From Neobacillus piezotolerans (GTDB lineage Bacteria > Bacillota > Bacilli > Bacillales > Cytobacillaceae): 64,000 nt of DNA. Below the pieces are notes generated by a model, which saw only the letters and a program-made list of their open reading frames with translations, was not told where the DNA came from and ran no database searches. The stretch is taken from positions 62,001-126,000 of the forward strand of contig NZ_QNQT01000003.1 of the NCBI RefSeq assembly GCF_003362805.1, written 5' to 3'. The translations under genes and the position numbers were made by a program. Positions 35,275 to 43,062 of the stretch are shown here, in pieces; position 1 is the stretch's first letter, and the number at the start of each line of letters is the position of its first letter.

Positions 35275-36258
35275 TTGAGGACACTGTTATTGCTGGCACT
35301 TTCGCTTCTCGTGGCCGGGACGGGAATCCAATTCGCAAGCGCGGCTGAGCCTGATTTATATAAAACAAGGATGCAGCTTTATAAAAAAACAGAGGCAGCA
35401 ACCGGCATTCCCTGGCATTATATCGCCGCTGTAGACCAGTATGAACGAAATGTCCGGCTATCCCGCAAGGATTTGCCTGATCCGGATGGGGCAATTTCAA
35501 TTTATTTCTCCCCGGAACAATGGGCAGGTGCGGCGAACCCGAACCATGAAGACAAACATCCTGTGTCGATATCCTTTTTTGGCGGTGCAGGAATTGATGG
35601 GAACGGGAACAGAAAAGCGAGCCGCTTTGAGGGTGAGGATGCACTGCAAGCGTTCGCAAACCATGTCCTGAAATACGGGACAGACAATGAAAATTTCCGG
35701 ATTGCCCTATGGGAATATTATCACCGTGACAAAGCTGTCGGAATCATTATGGGGTTTGCGAAAGTTTTCAATGAGTTTGGCAGGATTGACCTCGAAGGGA
35801 ACGCGTTTCCAGTCCCCTACCGAAGCAACCACAGCTATAAAAACACATGGGGCGATGCGCGCGGCTGGGGAGGCCGCCGGATGCATGAGGGAACTGACAT
35901 TTTTGCCGGCTATGGCGTTCCGGTCCGGGCAACAAGCTATGGAATCGTTGAAATGAAAGGCTGGAACCGGTTTGGAGGCTGGCGGATCGGAATCAGGGAC
36001 CTGAACAACAATTATCATTATTACGCGCATATGAGCGGGTTTGCAAAGGATATTAATGTTGGAGACGTAGTGGAACCAGGCAAATTAATCGGGGGGGTCG
36101 GCAGTTCAGGATACGGCCCGCCCGGAACATCAGGAAAATTTCCTCCCCACCTCCACTACGGGATGTACAAGGACAATGGCTTTACTGAATGGGCATTTGA
36201 TCCATTTCCGCATTTGCGCAAGTGGGAACGATTGGAAAAGAAGGCCAAACAGAGATAG
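35275..36258 (+). CDS. lytH: LytH-like M23 endopeptidase (YunA)
   Basis: A 327-residue secreted peptidase. It has a signal peptide (LLLLALSLLVAGTGIQFASA, ending about residue 23), a middle region with IPWHYIAAVDQYERN, and an M23 metallopeptidase domain from about residue 195. The zinc ligands are in HEGTDIF (about 204-210) and HLHYG near 297. LytH (YunA) of B. subtilis is an L-Ala-D-Glu endopeptidase that trims spore cortex peptidoglycan late in sporulation. The TTG start at 35275 is placed by GGAGGGG. Confidence 0.9.
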   Translation: MRTLLLLALSLLVAGTGIQFASAAEPDLYKTRMQLYKKTEAATGIPWHYIAAVDQYERNVRLSRKDLPDPDGAISIYFSPEQWAGAANPNHEDKHPVSISFFGGAGIDGNGNRKASRFEGEDALQAFANHVLKYGTDNENFRIALWEYYHRDKAVGIIMGFAKVFNEFGRIDLEGNAFPVPYRSNHSYKNTWGDARGWGGRRMHEGTDIFAGYGVPVRATSYGIVEMKGWNRFGGWRIGIRDLNNNYHYYAHMSGFAKDINVGDVVEPGKLIGGVGSSGYGPPGTSGKFPPHLHYGMYKDNGFTEWAFDPFPHLRKWERLEKKAKQR

Positions 36259-36282
36259 CTGCTTAGCGGCTATCTTTTCTTA
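36256..36282 (+). terminator. Terminator of lytH
   Basis: GATAGC and GGCTATC arms overlap the lytH stop and lead into TTTTCTTATC. Confidence 0.6.
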
Positions 36283-36335
36283 TCATTTAGTGAGGATTTC
36301 ATGATTTTGAGAGTGGCATCTTTGGCCGTACTTTG

Positions 36336-36409
36336 GTCACTTATTGGGATGAGTGACTTCCTTTTTGGATTTGAGCTTCTTGTTGTCACGAATTGGGGAT
36401 TGAGTGACA
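36336..36409. repeat. Hairpin array A, two units, period 48 bp
   Basis: GTCAC...GTGAC (36336-36357) and TGTCAC...GTGACA (36384-36409) enclose similar loops containing ATTGGG-GAT. The array lies between converging lytH and the NSS operon. Confidence 0.65.
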
Positions 36410-36471
36410 AATGCCCCGGGGTTTGGCTTTTTGTTTTCACACAGCCAGGATTTGATTGGAGGCTCCGTAAA

Positions 36472-36503
36472 AGGAAAAGCCATTCCGGCTGCCCGGAATG
36501 GCC
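36472..36503 (-). terminator. Terminator of the NSS transporter operon
   Basis: GCCATTCCGG and CCGGAATGGC pair, followed by TTTTCCTTTT on the minus strand. Confidence 0.9.
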
Positions 36504-36512
36504 TTTGGTTTG

Positions 36513-36620
36513 TTAGCGTGCTTTTTTCGATTTGACGACCGCGTTCGCGATGCTTGCGACGAGGCCTCCCCAAATAATGACGATGCCGAGGATCATCATT
36601 GTAACTGCATCTCCCGCCAT
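36513..36620 (-). CDS. Small single-pass partner of the NSS transporter (MetS type)
   Basis: A 35-residue frame: MAGDAVTMMILGIVIIWGGL, then VASIANAVVKSKKAR. One membrane helix with a basic cytoplasmic tail is typical of the methionine/alanine importer small subunits that follow NSS transporter genes in Gram-positive bacteria. AAAAGGAGG lies just upstream, overlapping the last codons of the transporter, and the ATG begins three bases after its stop. The gene is easily missed because of its size. Confidence 0.85.
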   Translation of the reverse strand: MAGDAVTMMILGIVIIWGGLVASIANAVVKSKKAR

Positions 36621-36623
36621 ATA

Positions 36624-38132
36624 TTATGAAACCTCCTTTTCATCAGGCACATTCAGGCTGTCTTTGCCCCAGCGCAGGGACATGAAGACGAATCCGGCCA
36701 CAACCGCCGCAATGGCGACACCCCAGCCAGCGTAAAGCAGGAATGAAGTTGGGTAGCCTTCATAATTTTCCTTCGTATTGGTGATGAAGTTTTGAACCGT
36801 CATATAGCCAAGGACAAGAGGCGTAATGATGGACAGGGAGATCTTCCACCAGCCGCCGAGCCTCATATCCGAAATGGCGTTTGCGTGATCCTGCAGATTG
36901 GTAAGCTTTTTGGCCACCCACGCAACCAGCACTACTTCTACGAGGCCGGCGATTACGATACCGAATGAGTTGATGAAGTTATCGACCGCATCAAGCAGAT
37001 ACAGTCCTCCCCTAGTCGCGTAAAGGATAGAAACAAGGGCGGAAACTCCTCCGCCAATCATAACCGACTTTGTCCTGGAGACGTTGAATTTGTCCTGGAC
37101 CCCGGCGACGAACGTTTCGACGATTGAAATCAGTGATGTTAATCCAGCCAGGAACAGGCAGGCGAAGAACAGGAAGCCGAAAAACTGGTTGAATGCCGGG
37201 AATTCGTTGATGATTTGCGGGAATACCACAAATGCAAGCCCGATCCCCGATTTAACCACCTCGTTAATCGGCACGCCCTGCTGCTGGGCCATGAAGCCAA
37301 GCGCGGCGAATACTCCGATACCTGCAAGCAATTCAAACCCGGAATTCGCAAAGCCTGTGATAAAGGCATTGTTTGTTAGGTCTGTTTTCTTTGGAAGATA
37401 GCTTGAATACGTAACCATGATGGCGAATCCTACCGACAAGCTGAAGAAAATTTGTCCGTAAGCGGCAATCCAAACCTTCGGGCTCGCAATTTCTTTCCAG
37501 TCCGGCTTGAAGAACGCATTGAGTCCTTCGGCTGCGCCGTCTAATGAAAGAGCGCGTACAACAATGATTAGGAATAGGATGACCAGAGTTGGAAGCATGA
37601 ATTTGTTCGCTGCTTCAATCCCCTTTTTAACCCCTTTAAACATGATTCCAAGCGTAATGCCCCAAATGAGAAGCAAGGGAAAGAATACACCCGGCACAAG
37701 TCCAATGAATTCACCTGGGTTTGGGGCAACCTTCAGATACTCGCCCATGAGGAACGAACCCGGATCTTTCCCCCAAGAAAGGTTCAACGAGAACCACGCA
37801 TAGGATAACGCCCATGCAACGATGATTGGATAATAGGTTGAAATGACAAACGAAATCGCCACCTGCCACCAGCCAAGCCATTCAAACTTTTTATTCAGCC
37901 GCGCGAATGTCAGCGGCGACGATCCTTTATACTTATGGCCTAGAGTAAATTCAAGAACGAGCAAAGGAATCCCTGCTGTCAAAAGTGCGAACAGGTATGG
38001 GAGAAAGAACGCCCCTCCTCCATTTTCATACGCTACGGCCGGAAATCTCCAGATGTTCCCTAAACCTACTGCGGAACCTATCGCAGCCAGGACGAATCCC
38101 GTCCGCGTTCCCCATTGCGGTCTATTTTCCAT
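36624..38132 (-). CDS. Sodium-dependent NSS family transporter
   Basis: A 502-residue integral membrane protein of the neurotransmitter:sodium symporter family with about 11-12 helices. The helix-1 sodium-site motif AAIGSAVGLGNIWRFP (about 16-31) is intact, with NGGGAFFLPYL following. With the small MetS-type partner it probably imports methionine, alanine or related amino acids. The ATG at 38132 follows GGGGG; a TTG two codons earlier is also in frame. A near-consensus sigma-A promoter precedes it. Confidence 0.92.
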   Translation of the reverse strand: MENRPQWGTRTGFVLAAIGSAVGLGNIWRFPAVAYENGGGAFFLPYLFALLTAGIPLLVLEFTLGHKYKGSSPLTFARLNKKFEWLGWWQVAISFVISTYYPIIVAWALSYAWFSLNLSWGKDPGSFLMGEYLKVAPNPGEFIGLVPGVFFPLLLIWGITLGIMFKGVKKGIEAANKFMLPTLVILFLIIVVRALSLDGAAEGLNAFFKPDWKEIASPKVWIAAYGQIFFSLSVGFAIMVTYSSYLPKKTDLTNNAFITGFANSGFELLAGIGVFAALGFMAQQQGVPINEVVKSGIGLAFVVFPQIINEFPAFNQFFGFLFFACLFLAGLTSLISIVETFVAGVQDKFNVSRTKSVMIGGGVSALVSILYATRGGLYLLDAVDNFINSFGIVIAGLVEVVLVAWVAKKLTNLQDHANAISDMRLGGWWKISLSIITPLVLGYMTVQNFITNTKENYEGYPTSFLLYAGWGVAIAAVVAGFVFMSLRWGKDSLNVPDEKEVS

Positions 38133-38583
38133 AAACAAATACCCCCATGATTCTCAGATGAATAAATACAAAATTGTTATTTTTCTGACTTTTTAAATAA
38201 AATCATAAAGTTAGTATATGGATTCCCGGCAGGCTTGTCAACTAAAAAAACATTATCTTAATATATTTTATTTCAATTACTCATTTATAGAATAAATTTT
38301 ACCAAAATATCACCAAAATTCGGATAATATCTAGAATAAAAGTAAAATAAAGGTTATTCCTTAGGAAAAACGTCTCGATTCTTTGGATAGTGTAAAAAAG
38401 CGGATTCAATCTAATAGTATCTCAGAAAATTACAGGAACTACCAAAAATTATTAATTGAAAAGCATTTTTTCATTCAGGAAAATAGGAAGGTTACACTTT
38501 TCAAGGTGCCTTGGCGGAGGAATACGGGTGACTGGCAACGGCTGCCGCGCCGCCACCCCCGGCGTCATGGGCCCATTTTCCCC
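38133..38583. other. Long AT-rich spacer with a GC-rich structured patch
   Basis: From the NSS start to the yunC terminator. Most is very AT-rich and holds the NSS promoter. A patch of about 75 bp (38505-38580) is GC-rich and full of complementary segments (GGCGG/CCGCC, GGCA/TGCC). Overlapping frames here lack ribosome sites. Confidence 0.5.
38213..38241 (-). promoter_or_regulatory. Sigma-A promoter of the NSS transporter operon
   Basis: Minus-strand TTGACA (38236-38241), 17-bp spacer, TATACT (38213-38218). Confidence 0.9.
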
Positions 38584-38584
38584 C

Positions 38585-38622
38585 AAAAAAAAAGGCATTC
38601 ATCCGTATATGGATGGATGCCT
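38585..38622 (-). terminator. Terminator of yunC
   Basis: GGCAT-CATCC and GGATG-ATGCC pair, followed by nine T residues on the minus strand. Confidence 0.95.
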
Positions 38623-38629
38623 TGTGTAT

Positions 38630-38932
38630 TTAAATCATTTTCAGAAGTGCGTCACGGCCCGCCATTCCAACGTGGATACCCCGCTTTTCCGCTTCATGGG
38701 TTACGGATTCAAGCGGGGCGTCGAGGAGCTGGTCAATCGTCCTTACTCCTACCGCCCTTCCGGCAATGATTTTCCTGTCCCTCAGTTTCCGGTTCAACAG
38801 GCCGACATCGAGCGCGCCGCACATAATGTAGCCGGAGCCGCCTGTAATAACGAGGAGGGTTGTCTTGGGTAGTAGCACTGTGATTCCGAGGAACGTATTG
38901 CTGCCGATTTCTATTGGTGTGACGTCAATCAT
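38630..38932 (-). CDS. yunC: DUF1805 protein (YunC)
   Basis: A 100-residue protein matching YunC: VTPIEIGSNTFLGITVLLPKT, ITGGSGYIMCGALDVGLLN and RAVGVRTIDQLLDAP. Family of unknown function with known structures. AAAGGAG precedes the ATG at 38932. It lies 150 bp downstream of yunD in the same direction, as in B. subtilis. Confidence 0.88.
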   Translation of the reverse strand: MIDVTPIEIGSNTFLGITVLLPKTTLLVITGGSGYIMCGALDVGLLNRKLRDRKIIAGRAVGVRTIDQLLDAPLESVTHEAEKRGIHVGMAGRDALLKMI

Positions 38933-39082
38933 CCGCCCACTCCTTTCCCCCTGTCCCTATTACTTTATGCATGTGCGCGGGGGGAGTGAACTTGTCCCCG
39001 CCCTGGTAAATTTTCTTTCTCGCGGGGGAGCTTGAAAGGCGAAAAAAGTGTCTTTCGCATGGCAGCAAAAGGCACTTGTGTA

Positions 39083-40432
39083 TTAGATCCTGTTCAGTTT
39101 CCACTCGAGGACATCCCGCAAAAATTCGGGCATATAGTAATATTTATTTTCCGACCTGACGATTTGCGGGAAGAAGCGGCCGAATGTAAACATGTCGGGT
39201 ATCGCAATGATATACTTCCCTTCAGGTTCGATTATTTTTCCATCAATGAGGAAGTCCATTTCTTCCTCGAGGACTTCAATCCGGTCATATACAAATTTAC
39301 CCATGACCGTCCCGCGGAACCCCAATCCCTTTACTTCAATATGTGGCAGGCTTTCATCAAGGGTCATGCGGAGGATTTCCTTCAGTTCGTCCCCTTCGAG
39401 CGTCACGGTGCATGGGTTGATCGGGTGCGGGCAAACGGAAAGCAAATCGAATTTCGTGACATCGCCCTCAAGCGGGCCAAGGATCAGGCCTGCGTTCAAA
39501 AAGGCGCAGTCGGCATCGCACCATTCCCGTAGCGCTTCGCATAAAAGCTGCGGCAAATCCGAATCGATGAAGAAATCGGCTGTCAGCGATTCGACTTCGG
39601 CTACTTTTTTTTCAAGTAGGCTACGGCCCATGGCAAACAGCGCTTCGGTTTCATTCCGTTCCCACCGCTCTGGCTGAGCGCCCTCGATTTGGTAAAGGCG
39701 GGCCGATTTACTGCAGATTTGGCCGTTTTCAAGCTCCAATATGACGTGGCCTGCAAAATTGCCGTACTTGCCGGCCGCGGCCAGTAGAGTGCCGTTCACA
39801 AGCTTGCCCTCATGAAGGACGTGATGGGTATGGCCGCCGAGAATCACATCGATCTCCGAAAACTCATCGGCAATCTTTTCATCTTCATATAAGCCGAGGT
39901 GCGAAAGGAGGATGATTACATCGGACTGTCCCTTCATTGAGGGAAGCTGCCGCCTGAGTTCATCGATTGGGTCGGCCAGTCTCCAGCCCAGCAGCCTGTA
40001 AAAATGCGCGAAATAGGCGGTCAGGCCAATGACTCCGACTCTCGTCCCCGCAGCTGTTGTGTAGATTTTAAAAGGTTCCGCCCATTCGGGGCGCTGCCCT
40101 TTCTTTGTATATAAATTGGCGATAAGGACGTCATAGCTTCTTTTTTCAAAAAGGGTGTCCAGCCCATCATATGGGAGGGTGATGCCCTCATTATTGCCAA
40201 TCGTAACGGCGGTGTAACCAGTTTCGTTCAAAAGCCCGGCATTCCCTTTTCCCATCGTCCCTTCAGTGTACGGATGCCAGCGGTCGACGTGGTCGCCGAT
40301 GTCGAAAACAAAAACCTCATCGCCCGCTTCCCGGTTCTCTTTGGCGCGATCGCGGATGATGCGGCTGATTTTCGGCCAATGCTCAAAATGGCTGTGGAGG
40401 TCGTTTGTATGGTAAATATGTATCTTTTCCAT
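39083..40432 (-). CDS. yunD: 5'-nucleotidase-like metallophosphoesterase (YunD)
   Basis: A 449-residue protein with an N-terminal calcineurin-like phosphoesterase domain and a C-terminal 5'-nucleotidase domain. Metal motifs are HTNDLHSHF (8-16), GDHVDR (about 46-51), GNNEG (about 79-83, asparagine where GNHE is usual), LLSHLG and GGHTHH. No signal peptide is present, so it acts in the cytoplasm. AAAGGAAG precedes the ATG. The exact substrate is unknown. Confidence 0.9.
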   Translation of the reverse strand: MEKIHIYHTNDLHSHFEHWPKISRIIRDRAKENREAGDEVFVFDIGDHVDRWHPYTEGTMGKGNAGLLNETGYTAVTIGNNEGITLPYDGLDTLFEKRSYDVLIANLYTKKGQRPEWAEPFKIYTTAAGTRVGVIGLTAYFAHFYRLLGWRLADPIDELRRQLPSMKGQSDVIILLSHLGLYEDEKIADEFSEIDVILGGHTHHVLHEGKLVNGTLLAAAGKYGNFAGHVILELENGQICSKSARLYQIEGAQPERWERNETEALFAMGRSLLEKKVAEVESLTADFFIDSDLPQLLCEALREWCDADCAFLNAGLILGPLEGDVTKFDLLSVCPHPINPCTVTLEGDELKEILRMTLDESLPHIEVKGLGFRGTVMGKFVYDRIEVLEEEMDFLIDGKIIEPEGKYIIAIPDMFTFGRFFPQIVRSENKYYYMPEFLRDVLEWKLNRI

Positions 40433-40491
40433 CTGTTCGCTTCCTTTGCTTTTAAAGAAGGTATAAGCATACTTTTTCTGTGGTAGTAGAA

Positions 40492-40893
40492 TTATTTCCT
40501 CTTTGAGCGCATTCCTTTAATCACTTTGACTGAATCCGAATGGAGGAATTCGTTATATTCGGGGCTATTGACGCCATAAATGGCCACTTTTCCCTCATTG
40601 TTATAATGGATGCCCCATCCGTATGTTTTGACGAGCGGGGATGCGCGGAAACACGCCTTCGGTTTTGCAAAAAACTGTTCCTTCAGGCCATTCAATTCCG
40701 TTGAGCCGGGATGGTTTCTTTTTATATGCGACTCGAATTGAACATCGTCCTGGGTGAACCGATACGGGTTGTTTTTCATTAGATTATATTCAATCGATGC
40801 CACTGTTTGTTTGTTGTTCTTCACAGAAGGCTCTTTTGCTTCGGTTGCCTTGCAATCTTCAGAAACTGTTATAAACGTGTTCCGGTAGCTCAA
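40492..40893 (-). CDS. DUF6157 family protein
   Basis: A 133-residue protein with NTFITVSEDC near the N-terminus, IEYNLMKNNPYRFTQDDVQFE in the middle and TYGWGIHYNNEGKVAIYG near the end, the pattern of DUF6157, function unknown. The TTG at 40893 is taken as start because AAGGGGG is eight bases upstream; a GTG six codons earlier overlaps that site. It lies between yunE and yunD, where B. subtilis has no such gene as far as I recall, so it may be an insertion. Confidence 0.78.
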   Translation of the reverse strand: MSYRNTFITVSEDCKATEAKEPSVKNNKQTVASIEYNLMKNNPYRFTQDDVQFESHIKRNHPGSTELNGLKEQFFAKPKACFRASPLVKTYGWGIHYNNEGKVAIYGVNSPEYNEFLHSDSVKVIKGMRSKRK

Positions 40894-40919
40894 ATTGGGT
40901 TCCCCCTTCACTCGTTTGA

Positions 40920-41741
40920 TTAAGCGGTAACGCCTTCATAGATGAGGCGCATGCCGATTATAACAAGAATGATGCGCAAGATCAGGACAATCGTTTTGCT
41001 TTGCAGCCGCCTGTTCAGAAAAACACCGATTTGCGCGCCGATCCAGGCGCCGGGAACAAGCGCGGCGGCATAGAGCCAGTTGATGTTTCCAAGAGCGATA
41101 TGGGCGGCGGAGCTGATGATCGAGGACAAAAAGATCATGAACATCGATGTCGCGACGGCTACATGCGGCGGGAAGAAGAAGAGCAGGATCATTGCCGGCA
41201 CCATGAGCGAACCGCCGCCGACTCCGAATATCCCGGAGATGAAGCCGATTGAGAGGGAAATGGTTATCCCGAGGAACGGATTGAATCCGTATTCGTGGAC
41301 TTTCCCTCTATTATCCGTATACGCCATCGCATAGCCGGAATCCTTCCTATATGGAAGCGGCTTGATGCGGTTTCGGAGCATCATGACGGCGGAAACAAAG
41401 AGGACGAACATGCCAAAATAGAGATTAAAGGTATGAACATCGAGATTTTTCACCATCCAGGCGCCAAAAATTCCGCCTGGCGCGCTCCCAACCAGGAAAA
41501 TAAGGCCGCTCTTATAGTCCACCGTCTTATGCTTGATATAGCCGGCCGTCGAGGAAGCGCCGGTAAAAATCATTGTAAAAAGAGAAGTACCCACAATCTG
41601 CTGCGGCGTAATGTCGGGAAATATGCCGAGCGTGCCAAGGTACAGAAGCGCCGGGACGATGATAATCCCGCCGCCGAGGCCAATCAGCGAGCCAAGCGCG
41701 CTCGCCGCCACCCCAAGCAAGATGATAAAAATCCATTCCAT
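40920..41741 (-). CDS. yunE: TSUP-family permease (YunE)
   Basis: A 273-residue membrane protein of the TauE/SafE (TSUP) family with about eight helices in two related halves. Each half has the glycine motif: SLIGLGGGIIIVPALLYLG (about 18-36) and GIFGVGGGSLMVPAMILL (about 169-186). Such permeases export or import sulfur-containing anions or sulfonates. GGGAG precedes the ATG at some distance. It sits between yunF and the DUF6157 gene on the same strand. Confidence 0.88.
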   Translation of the reverse strand: MEWIFIILLGVAASALGSLIGLGGGIIIVPALLYLGTLGIFPDITPQQIVGTSLFTMIFTGASSTAGYIKHKTVDYKSGLIFLVGSAPGGIFGAWMVKNLDVHTFNLYFGMFVLFVSAVMMLRNRIKPLPYRKDSGYAMAYTDNRGKVHEYGFNPFLGITISLSIGFISGIFGVGGGSLMVPAMILLFFFPPHVAVATSMFMIFLSSIISSAAHIALGNINWLYAAALVPGAWIGAQIGVFLNRRLQSKTIVLILRIILVIIGMRLIYEGVTA

Positions 41742-41839
41742 GATTATGTCAGTCTCCCACTATTGCGCGCACCTGCCTGCTATGCGGGTGGTGTTTGCTG
41801 TTTCAATAAAATATATAGATTGCTGGCATGGGCCAATTT

Positions 41840-42685
41840 TCAAAAAAGATCGAGCTGCCTGGGTGCGAGAATGCTGTATTCAATACCAAGGAGTTCGATC
41901 ATTTCCTTCGCATTTCCCGCGGCGTCCCCCCCGGAATTATTGTTGAATAGAACGTAGATGTCTTTGCTCTTTTCCTGGAGCTGTTTCAGGTAGTTTGCCC
42001 ATTCGGCCAGCTCCTCTCGGTTGTATTTATATAAATAGCGCACCTCTCGCCAGTTTTTCGCGTTTTTCTTTTGCCAGCCGTGCACGTTCCTGCCATGGAA
42101 CCGGACAAGAGTCTTCTCCGGGTCGGTCGCTTCAAGCACAATCGGGATTGAACCCGTTCCTGCCTGAGGTTCGTCGCAAACGGAGTGAATCCATTTTTCG
42201 TTCCTGAGGAATTCAAGCGTTTGGTCGCGGAATGCCGGTGAATACCAGGATTGGTGCCTGAATTCAACTGCGCACGGAATGTCGCCCATTTCGGCTTTAC
42301 AGAAGCGGAGATAGTCGACGTTTTCCTTTTTGCAGTCAAACCATGGCGGGAACTGGAACAGTGCCATCGCAAGCTTATCATGCTCCATGTAGGGCGTAAG
42401 GGACTCCTTGAACGCCGCGAACATGTCGGCTTCCGTCTTGAACGGGCTGTCGCCTCGCTGGTGGCCGGTCATTCCCTGATAGGCTTTGACGATGAACTGG
42501 AAGGTATCAGGCACCTGTTCAACCCATCTCGTTGAATTTTTAGTGGGCTGAATGGCATAAAACGCCGCGTCCACTTCGACAACCGGGAAATGGGCCGCAT
42601 ATTCGCTTAGCTTTTCGCGAGCGGGAATTCCCTGCCGATACAGGCTATCATGGTCCCCCCAACCCGTCACTCCAACATAAATCAT
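41840..42685 (-). CDS. yunF: DUF72 protein (YunF)
   Basis: A 281-residue TIM-barrel-like protein of DUF72: MIYVGVTGWGDHDSLY, VEVDAAFYAIQP, FQFPPWF, VEFRHQSWYSP and LFNNNSGGDAAGNA. Function unknown; probably an enzyme from the fold. The ATG at 42685 follows GGGGGG; the frame extends 13 codons upstream without support. It heads the yunFE unit. Confidence 0.88.
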   Translation of the reverse strand: MIYVGVTGWGDHDSLYRQGIPAREKLSEYAAHFPVVEVDAAFYAIQPTKNSTRWVEQVPDTFQFIVKAYQGMTGHQRGDSPFKTEADMFAAFKESLTPYMEHDKLAMALFQFPPWFDCKKENVDYLRFCKAEMGDIPCAVEFRHQSWYSPAFRDQTLEFLRNEKWIHSVCDEPQAGTGSIPIVLEATDPEKTLVRFHGRNVHGWQKKNAKNWREVRYLYKYNREELAEWANYLKQLQEKSKDIYVLFNNNSGGDAAGNAKEMIELLGIEYSILAPRQLDLF

Positions 42686-42946
42686 ACAATCCCCCCAGTT
42701 CCCATCATAGCACATTAGGCCCAAAAACCATCTTATTCAATGTCTTTTTCCCGGGAGAGAGGAAAGTAAACGCGGATCTAGAGTGGATTGGGATGGTGCT
42801 GGTTACTATGGCAGTGCTTCGCCCACTGAACGGCTTGGCTATGGATTCCTTCAATAATCGGTAAACACAATTTCATTAAATATTCTGTACTTTACTGAAA
42901 TACTGTGTTTATAATTTTACTAACAAAGATTAAGGAGGAATTTTCC

Positions 42947-43003
42947 ATGCGAAAATTGATTAGCACATCCGTTCAAACATATAGGGGTGTATCACTTTCT
43001 TAA
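42947..43003 (+). CDS. 18-residue leader peptide upstream of the ABC exporter
   Basis: AAGGAGGAA precedes an ATG that opens an 18-codon frame, MRKLISTSVQTYRGVSLS, ending 59 bp before the exporter. A strong ribosome site in front of so short a frame suggests regulatory translation. Codons 12-15 contain TAGGGG-GTA (with one extra T), complementary to TACCCCCTA at 43016-43024, whose first six bases also match GGGGTA of the exporter ribosome site. The parallel known to me is the bmrB leader controlling the bmrCD multidrug exporter of B. subtilis. The peptide itself is not recognised. Confidence 0.6.
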   Translation: MRKLISTSVQTYRGVSLS

Positions 43004-43058
43004 TTGTTTACGGTGTACCCCCTACTATGTGTTTAGTTAAATAACACAAAAAGGGGTA
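42982..43058 (+). promoter_or_regulatory. Competing RNA pairings controlling the ABC exporter ribosome site
   Basis: Segment 1 is TAGGGGTGTA (42982-42991) inside the leader. Segment 2 is TACCCCCTA (43016-43024). Segment 3 is GGGGTA (43053-43058), the exporter ribosome site. Segment 2 can pair with 1 (one bulge) or with 3 (six bp). Between 2 and 3 lies a TGTGTT/AACACA hairpin (43028-43048). Confidence 0.5.
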
Positions 43059-43062
43059 ACTT

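Noticed and set aside
38505-38580. SAM or other known riboswitch
   Set aside because: GACTGGCAACGG looks superficially like part of an S-box, but the GGAGGGA, ATGAA and GCCAATTCC elements are missing.
38383-38872. Two overlapping plus-strand frames
   Set aside because: They run antisense into yunC and through its terminator and have no ribosome sites.
42725-42855. Possible gene remnant upstream of the ABC exporter
   Set aside because: Two short open frames were seen but have no start context and no recognisable similarity.
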